NCBI GenBank assembly: GCA_949592205.1
Contig: CATIUR010000001.1
Span: 75,613,059 to 75,677,058, forward strand
DNA: 64,000 bases
Source of the DNA: Helichrysum umbraculigerum
Lineage: Eukaryota > Streptophyta > Magnoliopsida > Asterales > Asteraceae
Reading direction: 5' to 3'
Both the position numbers and the translations under genes were made by a program. Shown piece by piece: positions 33,979 through 45,389 of the stretch (position 1 is its first letter; every line of letters starts with the position of its first letter). Under the pieces are notes generated by a model. It had not been told where the DNA came from and ran no database searches. It saw nothing but the letters and a program-made list of their open reading frames with translations.

Positions 33979-35173
33979 AGTTCCGAACGAACATATTTAT
34001 AATTGATACAGATTCTAATAGATAAGTATAAGGTTCAACTTAAGAATACTCAATTGGATAGAAGATTATAATTATTCAAACTATTATTTACTAAACTTAT
34101 TATATTTACTTATGTCTATTTGCTTGTTAGCTATTATTATTGGTGAATTACTAATGTAGAAAATTACTTAAGCTTAAGCTAATCTTCATCATAGCAATAT
34201 AATCATAAGGTTACGCAAAGTATCACTAATTATTAAGATCTATCAGCAGTTTATTAATACAATTTTATCGGTATGGCGTGAATCACAATATTACTTTATA
34301 TTAATGAATTATTCTTCGTCTATCGCATAAGGTTAAGATCAAGACATAAACATAATCACTTAATTTATACAAACTTAATATGGTCATCCTCGTTTAATAT
34401 AAATCAGTTTAACTATGTCAAGAACAATCATTAATATATTATAATATAGACAATTCTTGTATAATAAACATTCAATAATATAGTTCCAACATAAACATAA
34501 ATTCATATAATAAACTCAATAAACATTCATTCAAATAGTTATAACGAAAACCTAATTCACAATTAAATCAAATAAACAATATCCATAAATTAACTCAATA
34601 AGGTTATTAAAGTTACAAGGATAAAGAAACCGAACCAATTGTCGAACCAGCTCTTCCTAGGGTTAAAAACCTTCAAACCCTAGCTCCTTAACCTCCAAAT
34701 TCGCACCTTAAGTCGACCTTAAACCCTAATAATCGACTTTGTATTCTAAGAATCGTATATCCCTAAGTCTGGCCTAAGCCTCTATTTATAGTTTTACTGG
34801 CCGACCTCCCAACCGCCGGTTGGGTATTCCAACCACCGGTTGGACCTTCATTCCAGAATCTTCTAAATACGGGTTGGGCTTCTATTTTGGCTTCCTTCTT
34901 TTCTTTAACGGATTTTATTCTTCATTTTGACCCAATTCTTCAATATTATCATTTTAGTCTTCAATTCTTTAAGGTTTAAGCTCCTTTTCTTCAAGTACTT
35001 TATTTTCTTCTGTTTTTGGATTCGTTCTCGTTCCTTTTTCTTCAATCTTCAATTAAAATGCATCTCTGCAAATATTAACAAAATAAATATCTAAAATCAT
35101 ATAAATGCACTAAAATGTATATAAATATAGGGATAAAACAGTATAAAATATAGTATTTATTTGATGCTTATCA
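33979..35173 (-). mobile_element. LTR of element J, proximal part
   Basis: The border at 35173 is set by the minus-strand sequence AAGTGTGGGGATATT|TGATAAGCATC, directly parallel to the PPT/LTR junction of H. TATAAATAGA (minus) lies at 34791-34800. Just upstream in element sense are two palindromes, CCAACC-gcc-GGTTGG (34809-34823) and CCAACC-acc-GGTTGG (34829-34843). The rest is AT-rich, with no ORF. Confidence 0.75.
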
Positions 35174-36613
35174 AATATCCCCACACTTAAGTTCTGCTTG
35201 TCCTCAAGTAGAATACTGAATAAAATTTAAAATAAGCATCAAACTAATATTTAAAAATCAGAATATTAATACTAAAAACCTGTTTCATAAATTAAAAATT
35301 TAAATAATTTAATTAACATGGATAACTATAATGTATAAATAAAATTTATTATCATTTATGTAATATATAGCTCATGAATGATTACTAATATATTTGTCCA
35401 CTTTAAACAATCTATATTTATATTTCTAAATATACTCCTTATTATTAGTATGCATATTACTTATGATTTCCATATATGATATACTCTTAAACTTAATCAT
35501 GCAATTTACTTTTATATTCCATATAAATATATGAAATCCATTTTTTAGAATCAAGATATTGGTGACTGGTCTGCATTTTCATGCAACAGAGCGACATAAC
35601 TTGATTCAGGTAAAGCATTTTTATGTAAATCAAACAAGCGGTGACAGGTCTGTACAGCAGTACAACAAAGCGACATAATTTGATTTTATTATTTTTTTTA
35701 TTTCTGAAAGATTTTTCTTTCTTTTTGCTTTATTTAAGAATACTAATTAGAGACCAGGTCTGTACTTTCGTACAACAGAGGAAACAATTAGTAAACCCCC
35801 AAATGTCTTCATATAAGTAAAAAATATATAAAATTATTGCATGATAAATTTAAAATTTAAGACTTTTACGTCATACATCATATTATGTATCATAAAATAA
35901 TAAACAAGTTAGTTAATTAATTTCTTAAAATTCTGAAATCTTCATACAGATTGCCTATTAGTATATCATATCATGTAACTATATACCACTCCTTATTAAA
36001 GTAGCTTACGTTATATATACAAAACAGTTAATCCACATTAAAGTCTAAACTTTTAAATACAAAACAAAACTTTTAACAAAAGTATTCTAACTAATAAATA
36101 CTTAGTTATTCACTTAAAATTTTTAAATTTTTAATAAAATTTAAGAACGGTAGAAACTTAAATGATTTAATTAAAGAAATTCTTTTTCTTACGAAGCCTA
36201 TCCCCACACTTAAATTATACAATGCCCTTATTGTATAAAAATTGATAAACAAAAGTGAGTAAGGGAAAGAAAAATAGAACAGAAAACTCCCCTGACTGAA
36301 ATTATAAATTTCATCATTGGCTAACAAAAATCTGCTTGGTTGATTCCTTGATCTCTTGAAAAATAATATACAACATCCACACTTTCGTAGTTAATCACGA
36401 TTGCATTTAGCATATGCAATAAGCCTTTAAACCCCTCGGTATCCCGAGTGGACGAGTTATAGTCTCGTGAGGGTTTCCAGGGAACACACCCACAAAGTTC
36501 AATCCTGAAAATAAAAACATAAAAGAAAAACATAACATATAAAAATAATCACGGGTTATCTCCTGAGAATCACTTTTGTTTAAGTGTCGGTAAGTTCGAC
36601 ATGGTCTGGTAAC
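35174..36613 (-). other. J 3' non-coding region with PPT and shared module
   Basis: The purine tract (minus AAGTGTGGGGATATT) is at 35174-35188. The block at 35380-35980 is homologous to D 8160-8830. It carries three copies of a hairpin unit: GGTCT-GCAT-tttc-ATGC-AACAGAG (hairpin 35573-35584), GGTCT-GTAC-agca-GTAC-AACAAAG (35652-35663) and GGTCT-GTAC-tttc-GTAC-AACAGAG (35762-35773). The small ORFs at 36106-36533 show nothing recognisable. Confidence 0.75.
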
Positions 36614-39313
36614 TTATTCATCCAGAGTTACATCTGAAGTATGTTCAATAACAGTATCTTCATAATATTTCTTTAATCGATGTCCATTGACTGTAAAAAT
36701 AGCTCCATTGAAGGCTACTAAATCCGCACTTTCATTTGTATGCACTTGGTGAATAACAAACGGTCCACTCCATCTGGATTTCAATTTACCCGGAAATAAC
36801 CGAATACGTGAATTATATAAAAGCACACGTTCTCCAACAACAAACTCTTTATCTCCCCGAAGTCTTGCATCATGCCATTTCTTCGTCCTTTTTTATAAAA
36901 CCTTGAATTCTCGTAAGCATTCCAACGAAGCTCATCTAACTCATGTAACTGTAAAAAGCGATGCTTACCAACCTCATCGGTATCCATGTTGCATTCTCGA
37001 AGTGCCCAATATGCTTTGTGTTCTATTTCCACTAGTAAACGACAAACTTTTCCATAAATTAATCTATACGGAGTACAACCTGTGGGTGTTTTAAATGCTG
37101 TCCTATATGCCCAAAGTGCATCATCTAACTTTTCTGACCAATCTTTTCTATTGGAACCAACAGAACGTTTCAAAATACTTTTTAACGCACGATTGGTATT
37201 TTCAACTTGTCCACTAGTCTGTGGATGGTAAGGTCTAGCAAATCGATGACTAACTCCATATCTTTTTAATACCTTCTCTAATTGAGTATTACAAAAATGA
37301 GTACCTCGATCACTAATCAATGCCTTGGGAGTTCCAAATCTGGAGAATAATTGTTTAAGAAATTTCACCACAACTCTAGCATCATTTGTAGGTAATGCTT
37401 TTGCCTCAGCCCACTTAGAAACATAATCCACAGCTACTAATATATACCTATTACCGTGACTCATAGGAAATGGTCCCATAAAATCAATACCCCAGACATC
37501 AAAAATTTCACAAACCTATATACTAGTTTGTGGCATTTCATCACGTTTAGAAATATTTCCAGCTCTTTGGCAAGAATCACAATTCTTAACGAATGCATAT
37601 GTATCTTTAAAAATCGTCGGCCAATAAAAACCTGCGTCAAATATTTTCTTTGCAGTGTAACTTGGTCCATTATGACCGCCTACTGGTCCTTCATGATAAT
37701 GCTTTATAATCTGTTGAGCCTCTTCACCATGTACACATCTTCTAATTATGCCATCCGCACAGTATCTGAAAAGAAATGGATCTTCCCAAAAATAATACTT
37801 TAAATCAGAAAAGAATTTCATCCTCTTCTGGTAATCCATCCTTGGGAGAACTTTAGTAACCAAATAATATGCATAATTTGCAAACCAAGGTATCTCTTTT
37901 ATTTCTTGTACTGTCATAAGTTTCTCATCCGGAAATGAATCTTGAATTTCCTCTTCATCCAATGCTTCCAACTCTGGATTTTCTAACCTTGACAAATGAT
38001 CAGCTGCGACATTTTCAGCTCCTTTCTTATCCTTGATTTCAATATCAAAATCCTGCAGTAAAAGAATCCATCGCAATAAACGAGGGCGCGCATCCTGCTT
38101 ATTAAACAAATACTTCAAAGCAGAATGGTCAGTATAAACCATAGTTTTAGTTAAGACAAGATATGAACGAAATTTATCGAAAGCAAAAACCACTGCCAGA
38201 AGTTCCTTTTTCGTAGTTGTGTAATTTTCCTGAGCATCTGTTAATGTCTTACTGGCATAATAGATTGGCTTAAACTTCTTATCAATTCTCTGCCCTAAAA
38301 CAGCTCCAACCGCATAATCACTAGCATCACACATTAATTCAAAAGGTAGATTCCAGTTTGGACCTGTCATAACTAGAGCAGATACTAACTTTTCTTTTAA
38401 TGCATCAAACGATTGTTTGCATTTGTCTGTAAATTCAAACTTTGAATCTTTTTCCAACAAATGATTCAGCGGTCTTGCTATTTTTGAAAAATCTGGTATA
38501 AATCTCCGATAAAATCCAGCATGTCCTAGAAAACTCCGTATTCCTTTAACATTTGTAGGATGAGGTAATTTTGAAATGGCTTCGATCTTTGCTTGATCTA
38601 CCTCGATTCCTATTTTGGATATTTTATGACCTAAAACAATCCCTTCTCGAACCATAAAGTGACATTTTTCCCAGTTAAGAACTAGATTTTCCCCTTCACA
38701 TCTCTGCAACATCTTCTGTAAATTCTTTAGACAAGAATCAAATGAATCACCAAATACCGAGAAATCGTCCATAAATACTTCCATGAAATCTTCTACCATA
38801 TCATGAAATATTGCGATCATGCAACGCTGAAATGTAGCTGGTGCATTACACAAACCAAACGGCATTCTTCTATAAGCAAAAGTACCAAACGGACAAGTAA
38901 ATGTTGTTTTATCTTGATCTTCGGCCGCAATCGGTATTTGAAAATATCCTGAAAATCCATCCAGAAAACAATAGAACTCCTTTCCTGCTAGCCTTTCTAT
39001 CATTTAATCAATAAATGGTAATGGAAAATGATCTTTCCTGGTAGCATCATTTAGTTTCCGATAATCAATGCAAACTCTCCATCCCGTTACCGTCCTTGTT
39101 GGTATCAAATTGTTCTTTTCATTTGGTATAACCGTTATTCCGCCTTTCTTTGGTACAACATGTACTGGACTTACCCATGAACTATCTGAAATAGGATAGA
39201 TTAATCCCGAATCCAGCAATTTAATGATTTCATTCCTGACAACGTCTTTAACATTCGGATTCAATCTTCTTAATGGTTGCACGACTGGCTTGAAATCTGT
39301 TTCCATTAAGATT
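36614..39313 (-). pseudogene. pol: J pol: Athila-type RT, RNase H, integrase, truncated by H
   Basis: Reading leftwards: RT with WVSPVHVVPKKGG and GWRVCIDYRKLN, catalytic region VFMDDFSVF; RNase H (FELMCDASDYAVGAVLGQ, TDHSALKYL); integrase zinc finger (CDSCQRAGN); integrase core (VDYVSKWAEAKALPTND, LISDRGTHFCN, SGQVENTNR); then a tail (SRWSGPFVIHQVH) ending at 36614. These features fit the Athila lineage. Lesions are TAA at 39004-39006, TAG at 37516-37518 (each where related proteins have another residue, probably Gln) and a one-base shift in an A-run near 36891-36896. The N-terminal part (gag, protease, start of RT) is cut off by H and lies beyond the window. Confidence 0.88.
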
Positions 39314-39689
39314 TGATAACACGTAAAAAGTCATGTTTTTACTTATGTTATTTCCCGCATTTTAGACTCAAAGTTAGCAAAACCACACCAATAATATCAA
39401 ATATTATGATATTTTGTTAACTAAGTCAAAACAGAAGTGATATTTATAAAACCACTGAAAATGTTACGAAAAATGTAAAAAATGGAGCATAAACGATCAA
39501 CGAATCTTTAGTTCACGCGTTTCAATACTTTTTGAGCTCCGCTTGGAATTATGACCTCTAACTTATGTCATTCTGTTCCTTAGGAAATTACGAACGCGTG
39601 GATATAAAGATCGCTGAAAACGGATGCACGGTGAAGAAGTTACGGCCGAACGAAGATTCAAGGCAACCGAAGATCGGAATACGGGAGAG

Positions 39690-39960
39690 ACAAGCCGGAT
39701 ACGGCCAAGCCCAGCCGTATACGGCCAAGACCTGACCGTATACGGCCAATCTTGGGCGTATACGGCCTGATGCCAGCCGTATACGGCTAATCTTCCCCGT
39801 ATCCGGCCTTGTCCCTCCCCCGATACGGCCAATCTCTCCCGTATACGCCCAAACTCAACCGTATCGTGTGTTTTGGTCATCCAAGATATGATTTTGATAC
39901 GGTTGAGAAATACGGTTGAGATTTTGGAGGTGGAAATATGGTTGAGGAATACGGTTGAGC
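39690..39960. repeat. CCGTATACGG palindrome array upstream of TATA in H
   Basis: About seven copies of (C)CGTATACGGC(C), several diverged, start roughly every 20-22 bp between 39695 and 39865. Four shorter ATACGGTTGAG-like copies (39897-39960) follow. The TATA-like box begins 6 bp after the last one. The copy in the 3' LTR is split by E. Confidence 0.85.
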
Positions 39961-40629
39961 CAAATCTATAAATACCAACCACCACCTCCTCATTTCACAC
40001 ACTTCATTCATCATTCATCCAATTCTCTTCTCACTTTCACACTTCTCTTTTATTTTATTTTTTGTTTTTATTTTTAGCTTGTAGTTTTGGTTTCTCTCTC
40101 TAGAGTTTTCTCTCTCTAGAGTTTTCTCTCTCTAGAGAGAAGTAGATAGTTAGTTAGTTAGAGGTAGAGAGAGAAAAGTAAGGCGTTGTAATCACGGTGT
40201 AAAAGCATTCTTGGTGCAAAACTACGCGTTTCTCAATATTACTCTGCTCAAATTTCTGGTGATATCTATCCTCTCATACTTATACTATGTTTGAATTATT
40301 TATGCTTATTTGTATGATGTGTGCTATGTGTATTGCCATGATTACTGAGTAGTGTACTATTGCGGTTGTTGAAATGTAGATAATTAGACGTAGGGATGAT
40401 GTTAAATTAATCTTTATTTAAAATATGTGATTAGGAATTATTAAACTTTATTATGTTCAAACTTATCATGCATCTAGACTTAGTTATGGATCACCCTTTC
40501 CAGTCCTTCGCGTGACTGCTACTTAGGTTTAGAAACTGATCACCTATAGATACGGTAGTTTGTTATCTGTGTTATCGTACGAAGCCGTGTCTGTTACTGT
40601 AATTCGGCTGAAGTACTGGGTATAGCGAT

Positions 40630-41080
40630 GGAAACACCACTGGTGGAGTACAACCGTGGAAGCCTGAGAAAAAGCCGTTGGTACCATCACTGTGGACTAC
40701 CTAGAAACCCTAGAATATGGTCTAGACATCATAAAGCTGTGGAAATGCCAAGTACACCGTAGGCCTACCTCTGGTCACGAACACGCTGTGGAAATACAGT
40801 AACTAAAGTACACCGTGTCTATAGTTAGAATTGGTTAACATGTGGAAAAATAGTTATACGCGGTGAAATCAATTCTGGTTATGAACGCCGTGGAAATGCT
40901 GTAAGCATTGTACACTGTAATAGTATCCAGAATAGGTTGAACTGTGGGACTGTTGGAGTACACGGTAGACTGATCCCCGATTATACGGCATTGTGGAAAA
41001 TGGTGACAGTACTGTACACCGTAATAGTACTCAGGGTTAGCAACCGCTGTGGAAAACTGCACTGTACCCCGTTAAGTGTG
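40630..41080 (+). repeat. Minisatellite of about 51 bp in the H LTR
   Basis: Diverged units start with CTGTGGAAAT-like sequence at 40690, 40737, 40786, 40840, 40888, 40942, 40991 and 41046 (spacing 47-55 bp), each with GTACACCGTAATAGT-like sequence in the middle. The copy in the 3' LTR spans about 62945-63395. Confidence 0.8.
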
Positions 41081-41940
41081 TCTAGGGACGAATGACTGAT
41101 CGCAAAGGAGAGTTCTAGATCATGACAGAAGTAATTAAGCTTATAAAACCTAAGGCATGAGTCTAGAGATGAAAGTCAAGCCCAGCAGTGGTTCAAGATT
41201 CTTAAAACCCCTAGACTCTACAAAACTGATCGTTTGAAATAATAGGTTTATAATTAGTACATGGTTAAATAATAGCAGTTGTAGTTCGGTGTTAAGAAAG
41301 GTCGGAATGACCCAATGGGCAGCCTGTCACCTTATTCCTGCACCCTTCAAGGGTCGTTGTCTCTACAAAGACATGTGTGGGGGGTCGGATAGTCTGTTCT
41401 GATCAGAATCACGATAACCTAGGTACTTAGTGACATACTTATGTAGGTCTGACCAAAACAAGTAGGGTCCTAGCGTTTACACCTGTAATGCATCTGTCTG
41501 TTAATTAATTAAGTCCCTAATCACCTTTATAATAAACATCATCCCAACAACTGATTATTGAAACTTCAACAGCCGCATTCTCTATCTATCTAGCTAATTA
41601 CCGATTCTCATCTCTATTTTACTTTTCTGCATTTAGTTAATTAATTTACTAGAAAACCAAACAAACAAAATCTACCTATCTACACAACCCATCCTAATAG
41701 TAAACCTTATCTTTGGCCTAAGCTTCGTTTCAATTCGCTCCGATTAAAGAACGACCTCGAGTTATACTTGCTGCTTACTCACCCAGTGTAGTAGGTAGTA
41801 CCTATAAGTTGAGCCCCGCATATTATAAATTTTAAAACTTACCCATGACGTTCGCTCAGTAAAGTCCGGACGAGTCCTTTGACGACGAGGACGGTTCACT
41901 CGCGTGAGCTAAAACGAACCTGACTTATCGGGCGACGTCA

Positions 41941-42090
41941 AGTTTTTGGCGCCGCTGCCGCGGATCGTAGAGCGTTACGATTCTGAAGCCGCCTTAGATA
42001 AATTAGCTGTTAGGAGATCCTTTTCGTTTAGGTTCACTTAGACTTATCCGAAAGTTACTTACCTGCCTTAGAATAATTTAGTAATATAAA
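41941..42090 (+). promoter_or_regulatory. H primer-binding site and short leader
   Basis: TGGCGCCGCTGCCG at 41947-41960 is close to the tRNA-Asp-type site used by Athila/Tat elements. It lies 6 bp after the LTR. The leader to the first ATG is about 130 bp. Confidence 0.75.
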
Positions 42091-43542
42091 ATGAAAAATT
42101 CAAAAATATCTTTCTACGATTCGCCGCCTTCAAGCCCCGTTTCTCCAATCGCCCACAAGACGACCGAAGAAATGACGGCCATGGACGACGCTGAGTTCTT
42201 CGACTGCCTAGAACAAGAGTTTGAATCCGAATTCTACTCTTCATCTTCAACTACATCCGAAGAAATCTCCGTTAGTCCAGATGACGATTCTAGAACCATA
42301 GGGCAATTCTTAGATCTTGACTTAGGACCCAATGAATCTCAGCAGAAGATTTTAACTTTTGTCTCTAGCATTCCAAGCTATCAGGTCATACCTGAACCTG
42401 AGATCTCATTTCCCTTAGAAAATTTCTCGCAATTCCCTGATTTTGCTGTAACTTCTGAGAATCTTCAAACCTTCCGTTTTCCACCCGCTGAAGAACGCAT
42501 CCCCATAAGGAATGAAGACGCTTACGAATATCCTCCAAAATCACCAATTTTTATAAACCTCGTACCAGAACCTGCGTACACCATATATCGTGTCGTTGAT
42601 AGAGATATACTTGACCAATCTGATGAAGAAGTCCGCTATGTTGGGTACTCTCTTGATCCTGACAGAAGGTTAGCTGTTTGTAAGGCATTTGTCAGACATC
42701 TCAAAACATCAGACTTTCCTTTCTCAGTCGATCAAAGAATAGTCATCAGTAGGATTGATAATCAGATCAGTACTCTCCACTGTCTTCCAAACCAAAAGAA
42801 AGATGGTATCTTCACACGATATAGGGTGGAAGAACGAAAGCTTATATCCATAATAGACCTACTAATGGACCTATTCGCCATCACTAAATATCACTCAGAG
42901 TCACAAACCCGGATTGATCGTTATGTTGCGGCTATGATATATGAGCTTGAGTTCTGGATCTCAAAAGATCCCGCAATCCCTCTAAACATTTCTGGAAAAA
43001 GTCCTTTCTTCGTTGACCCTGCCACCTATATGATCAAAACGTTGTTAGAGATATTTCCTGGAGCTGCTGACGATAAGAGAAAAGCCACTTTCTTCGCTAA
43101 AAGAAAGAATATTCACGTTGAACTCACTTTACTTTTCGATCAGTCTAAATATCCTTTCACTTTGTCTCAAAGATCGTTGATCATGGATGTCACCGAAGCA
43201 GTTCACACTACAACCGGAGATCCTGATTCAGAGGAAGAACGGAAATTTCAGAATACTCTAGATAAACTTCTCCACGACCTTAATCATATAGACAAAGGAA
43301 CACGAGTAGGAATTTCAAGTCCGAAGAGAGTTAGGAAGGAATTTTATAAGTTTATTGGCAATCTTCTAGACTTAGGCAAAAAGGAACTTAAGTTTCTCAG
43401 TGAATTCGAAATATTTTTTCTAAATCCTGCAGATCTAGTCAACTCTGTCATTAAAACCCTTATGATTAAATTCATTCCTCACCATATTCTTCTGCACCCA
43501 AGAACACCGAATGCTTTTAAGCATGTGATCTTGATTAATTAA
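42091..43542 (+). CDS. Unidentified 483-codon ORF in the gag position of H
   Basis: An intact ORF starts at ATG 42091 (AAAATGAAA context), about 130 bp after the primer site, where gag normally begins. I do not recognise the protein. Residues 1-80 are acidic and Ser-rich (EFFDCLEQEFESEFYSSSS). Residues about 150-480 are mixed alpha/beta in composition with patches of charge and no Cys/His zinc knuckle, protease, RT or integrase motif. There is no evident signal peptide or transmembrane segment. It is followed by a hairpin (43588-43605) and long non-coding DNA. Options: a diverged gag that has lost its knuckle, or captured host sequence. The ORF is uninterrupted although most neighbouring ORFs are broken, which suggests recent function or recent amplification. 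Confidence 0.7.
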   Translation: MKNSKISFYDSPPSSPVSPIAHKTTEEMTAMDDAEFFDCLEQEFESEFYSSSSTTSEEISVSPDDDSRTIGQFLDLDLGPNESQQKILTFVSSIPSYQVIPEPEISFPLENFSQFPDFAVTSENLQTFRFPPAEERIPIRNEDAYEYPPKSPIFINLVPEPAYTIYRVVDRDILDQSDEEVRYVGYSLDPDRRLAVCKAFVRHLKTSDFPFSVDQRIVISRIDNQISTLHCLPNQKKDGIFTRYRVEERKLISIIDLLMDLFAITKYHSESQTRIDRYVAAMIYELEFWISKDPAIPLNISGKSPFFVDPATYMIKTLLEIFPGAADDKRKATFFAKRKNIHVELTLLFDQSKYPFTLSQRSLIMDVTEAVHTTTGDPDSEEERKFQNTLDKLLHDLNHIDKGTRVGISSPKRVRKEFYKFIGNLLDLGKKELKFLSEFEIFFLNPADLVNSVIKTLMIKFIPHHILLHPRTPNAFKHVILIN

Positions 43543-45389
43543 AAAATGTTTTGGAAAGTCGGGCTAAAGACTTTAAACCAATCGCTTATTGGGAGGCAAC
43601 CCAATTTAATAAGTTTTAAATTAGCTAGTTTCCTTTAGTTACAAAAAAAAAAAAAAAAAAAAAAACTTCTAAAAACTTTGGTTTTCGCGAAATCTACGCA
43701 ATTTCTAAAACTTAAAAATTTTATAAACTTTAAATTTTTAAAATTGTTAAGATTTCAAGAACTCAAAATTTTTAGACCAAAAATAAGTTCGCTTTATTTT
43801 TAGCATTAATCTTTCGCGTTTTAAATAAAACATCTTTTTGTCCGCTCACAGTACTACGCAGAATTTTAAAATTTTTGCTAAAATTAATTAGCTTAAGTTT
43901 TTAAAATTGTTTATCCAAAAATTATTTAAAATATAAGTAATTTAAAACAAGAAAGGAGGTGGAAGTATTTAAGATTTTTAGGATTTAAGTTAAAACCAAA
44001 AATCACAAAATTCAAAAATTTCTCTCCCATCTCCTTCTTCTTCCCTTGCACCGGCCTCACCCAACACCTCCACCATCTCCATTTTTTTCAACATTGTTAA
44101 CCAAATCAAGCTCAAATCCTTGCTCCATTTCGTGATTATGTAGTCTCTAACTCATTTACATCAAGATTAAGGTAAGATTCAAGCCCTAATTCTCAAAATT
44201 CTCTAACTTTAAAAACCTAGGGTTTCAAATTATTAGGTGATTATTGCTAGTTAAAGTTGCGAATTTGAGCTTTGATTCTTGCTTAGTAGTGATATAAGAT
44301 GATGTAGGAGCTTGCATTTCATGTATTTAATGAGGAATTATGAGTTTGAGTTTTAAAGTTAGTCATTTTTGCCCTAATTGTTCATATTTGGTTAAGAGAT
44401 GATTAAATTGCTTATGTGAATTTGATAGTAATTGTTATATGCTTAGAATAATGTAAGTAACTTGTGCATTCGCTTTGTTTTTGATCAAATGATGTTATTG
44501 GTTACATTTGAGAATTCAAGTAAGCTTGAAAATCGGTTTTTGCTAAGTGTCACATTTTGAAATAAAATCTTTACTTAGAAATGATACTTGTGCTTGATTG
44601 AATGTTTTAAGCCTATTTTGATTCTTGAAAGCACTTAAAATGAATTAACAAATGAATCAAGATTTTTAAGTGGCGCTACTTTGGTAAAACAAAGTTAGTG
44701 AAGCTTATAAGTTATGATTTGTTCCGACATTCAAGTAACCATTTGAATTTAAAACAATTTGATTTGTGATAAAGGTTTGAACTTTGAAGTAAGTATGGTC
44801 TATTTTGTTCCAATGCATCGCGACTTTAATTGACTACTTTCAAAAACCAAAGTGATGCTTGCACCAAAATTGCCACACCAACTTTAAAGAACATTCTTAA
44901 ATCATAAAACGGCAATAATGAGTTAACTTGAACTTTGATTGCTTACTTGCTCGGTTTGCTTATAAATGCTTACTTTAAATGCCATGCTAGTTTGCAATTT
45001 GTAAGTAGTGATCACTTTCGCCACTTTAAGGTAACTAGTAAGCATAGAATGAACCTATAAGTAGTAACTTGTGAATATCTAATGCTTAAATGCTTATGTG
45101 GTTGGAATTGGAACTAGTCTCAAATTTTCAAGTCACTTTAATTTGATAAAGTCCACTTGGGAATTTGTTGCAAATAGTTCGTCATAGCTTCTTACATAAA
45201 TCAAAGTTCGTTTAGATGGTTGAAAAGTGAGATTTTGATTATTATTGGTCATTACAGGTTTATGGATTATCCACTTTTTGATGCCCTCATTTCGAATTTT
45301 TTCCAAAAATTCTAGGGTTTAATATAATCCGTGTGCTTGTAATTGATTTAATATAACCTACTATGATGTTTGTTTTTCTCTTATTTCAG
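43543..45389 (+). other. H inter-ORF region with a predicted intron
   Basis: Contains the hairpin ATTGGG-aggcaa-CCCAAT (43588-43605), an A-run at 43644-43665, and a CT-rich stretch (about 44020-44090) like a 5' untranslated exon. A strong donor AAG|GTAAGA (44171/44172) and an acceptor CTCTTATTTCAG (ending 45389) stand directly before ATG 45390. The predicted intron is 1218 bp. No ORF of note. Confidence 0.55.

Larger units (their letters stand above)
39314..41940 (+). repeat. H 5' LTR
   Basis: About 2.63 kb, ending GGGCGACGTCA before the primer site. From left to right it has a CCGTATACGG array, CTATAAATACC (TATA-like) at 39966-39976, a CT-rich leader with TCTCTCTCTAGAG repeats (about 40095-40140; three copies here, two in the 3' copy at about 62425-62455), and a minisatellite of about 51 bp. 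Minus-strand ORFs here are artefacts of the arrays. Confidence 0.85.

Noticed and set aside
39563..39985. 140-codon minus-strand ORF over the CCGTATACGG array
   Set aside because: Encodes a repetitive peptide from the palindromes; its partner in the 3' LTR (61956-62315) is cut by E.
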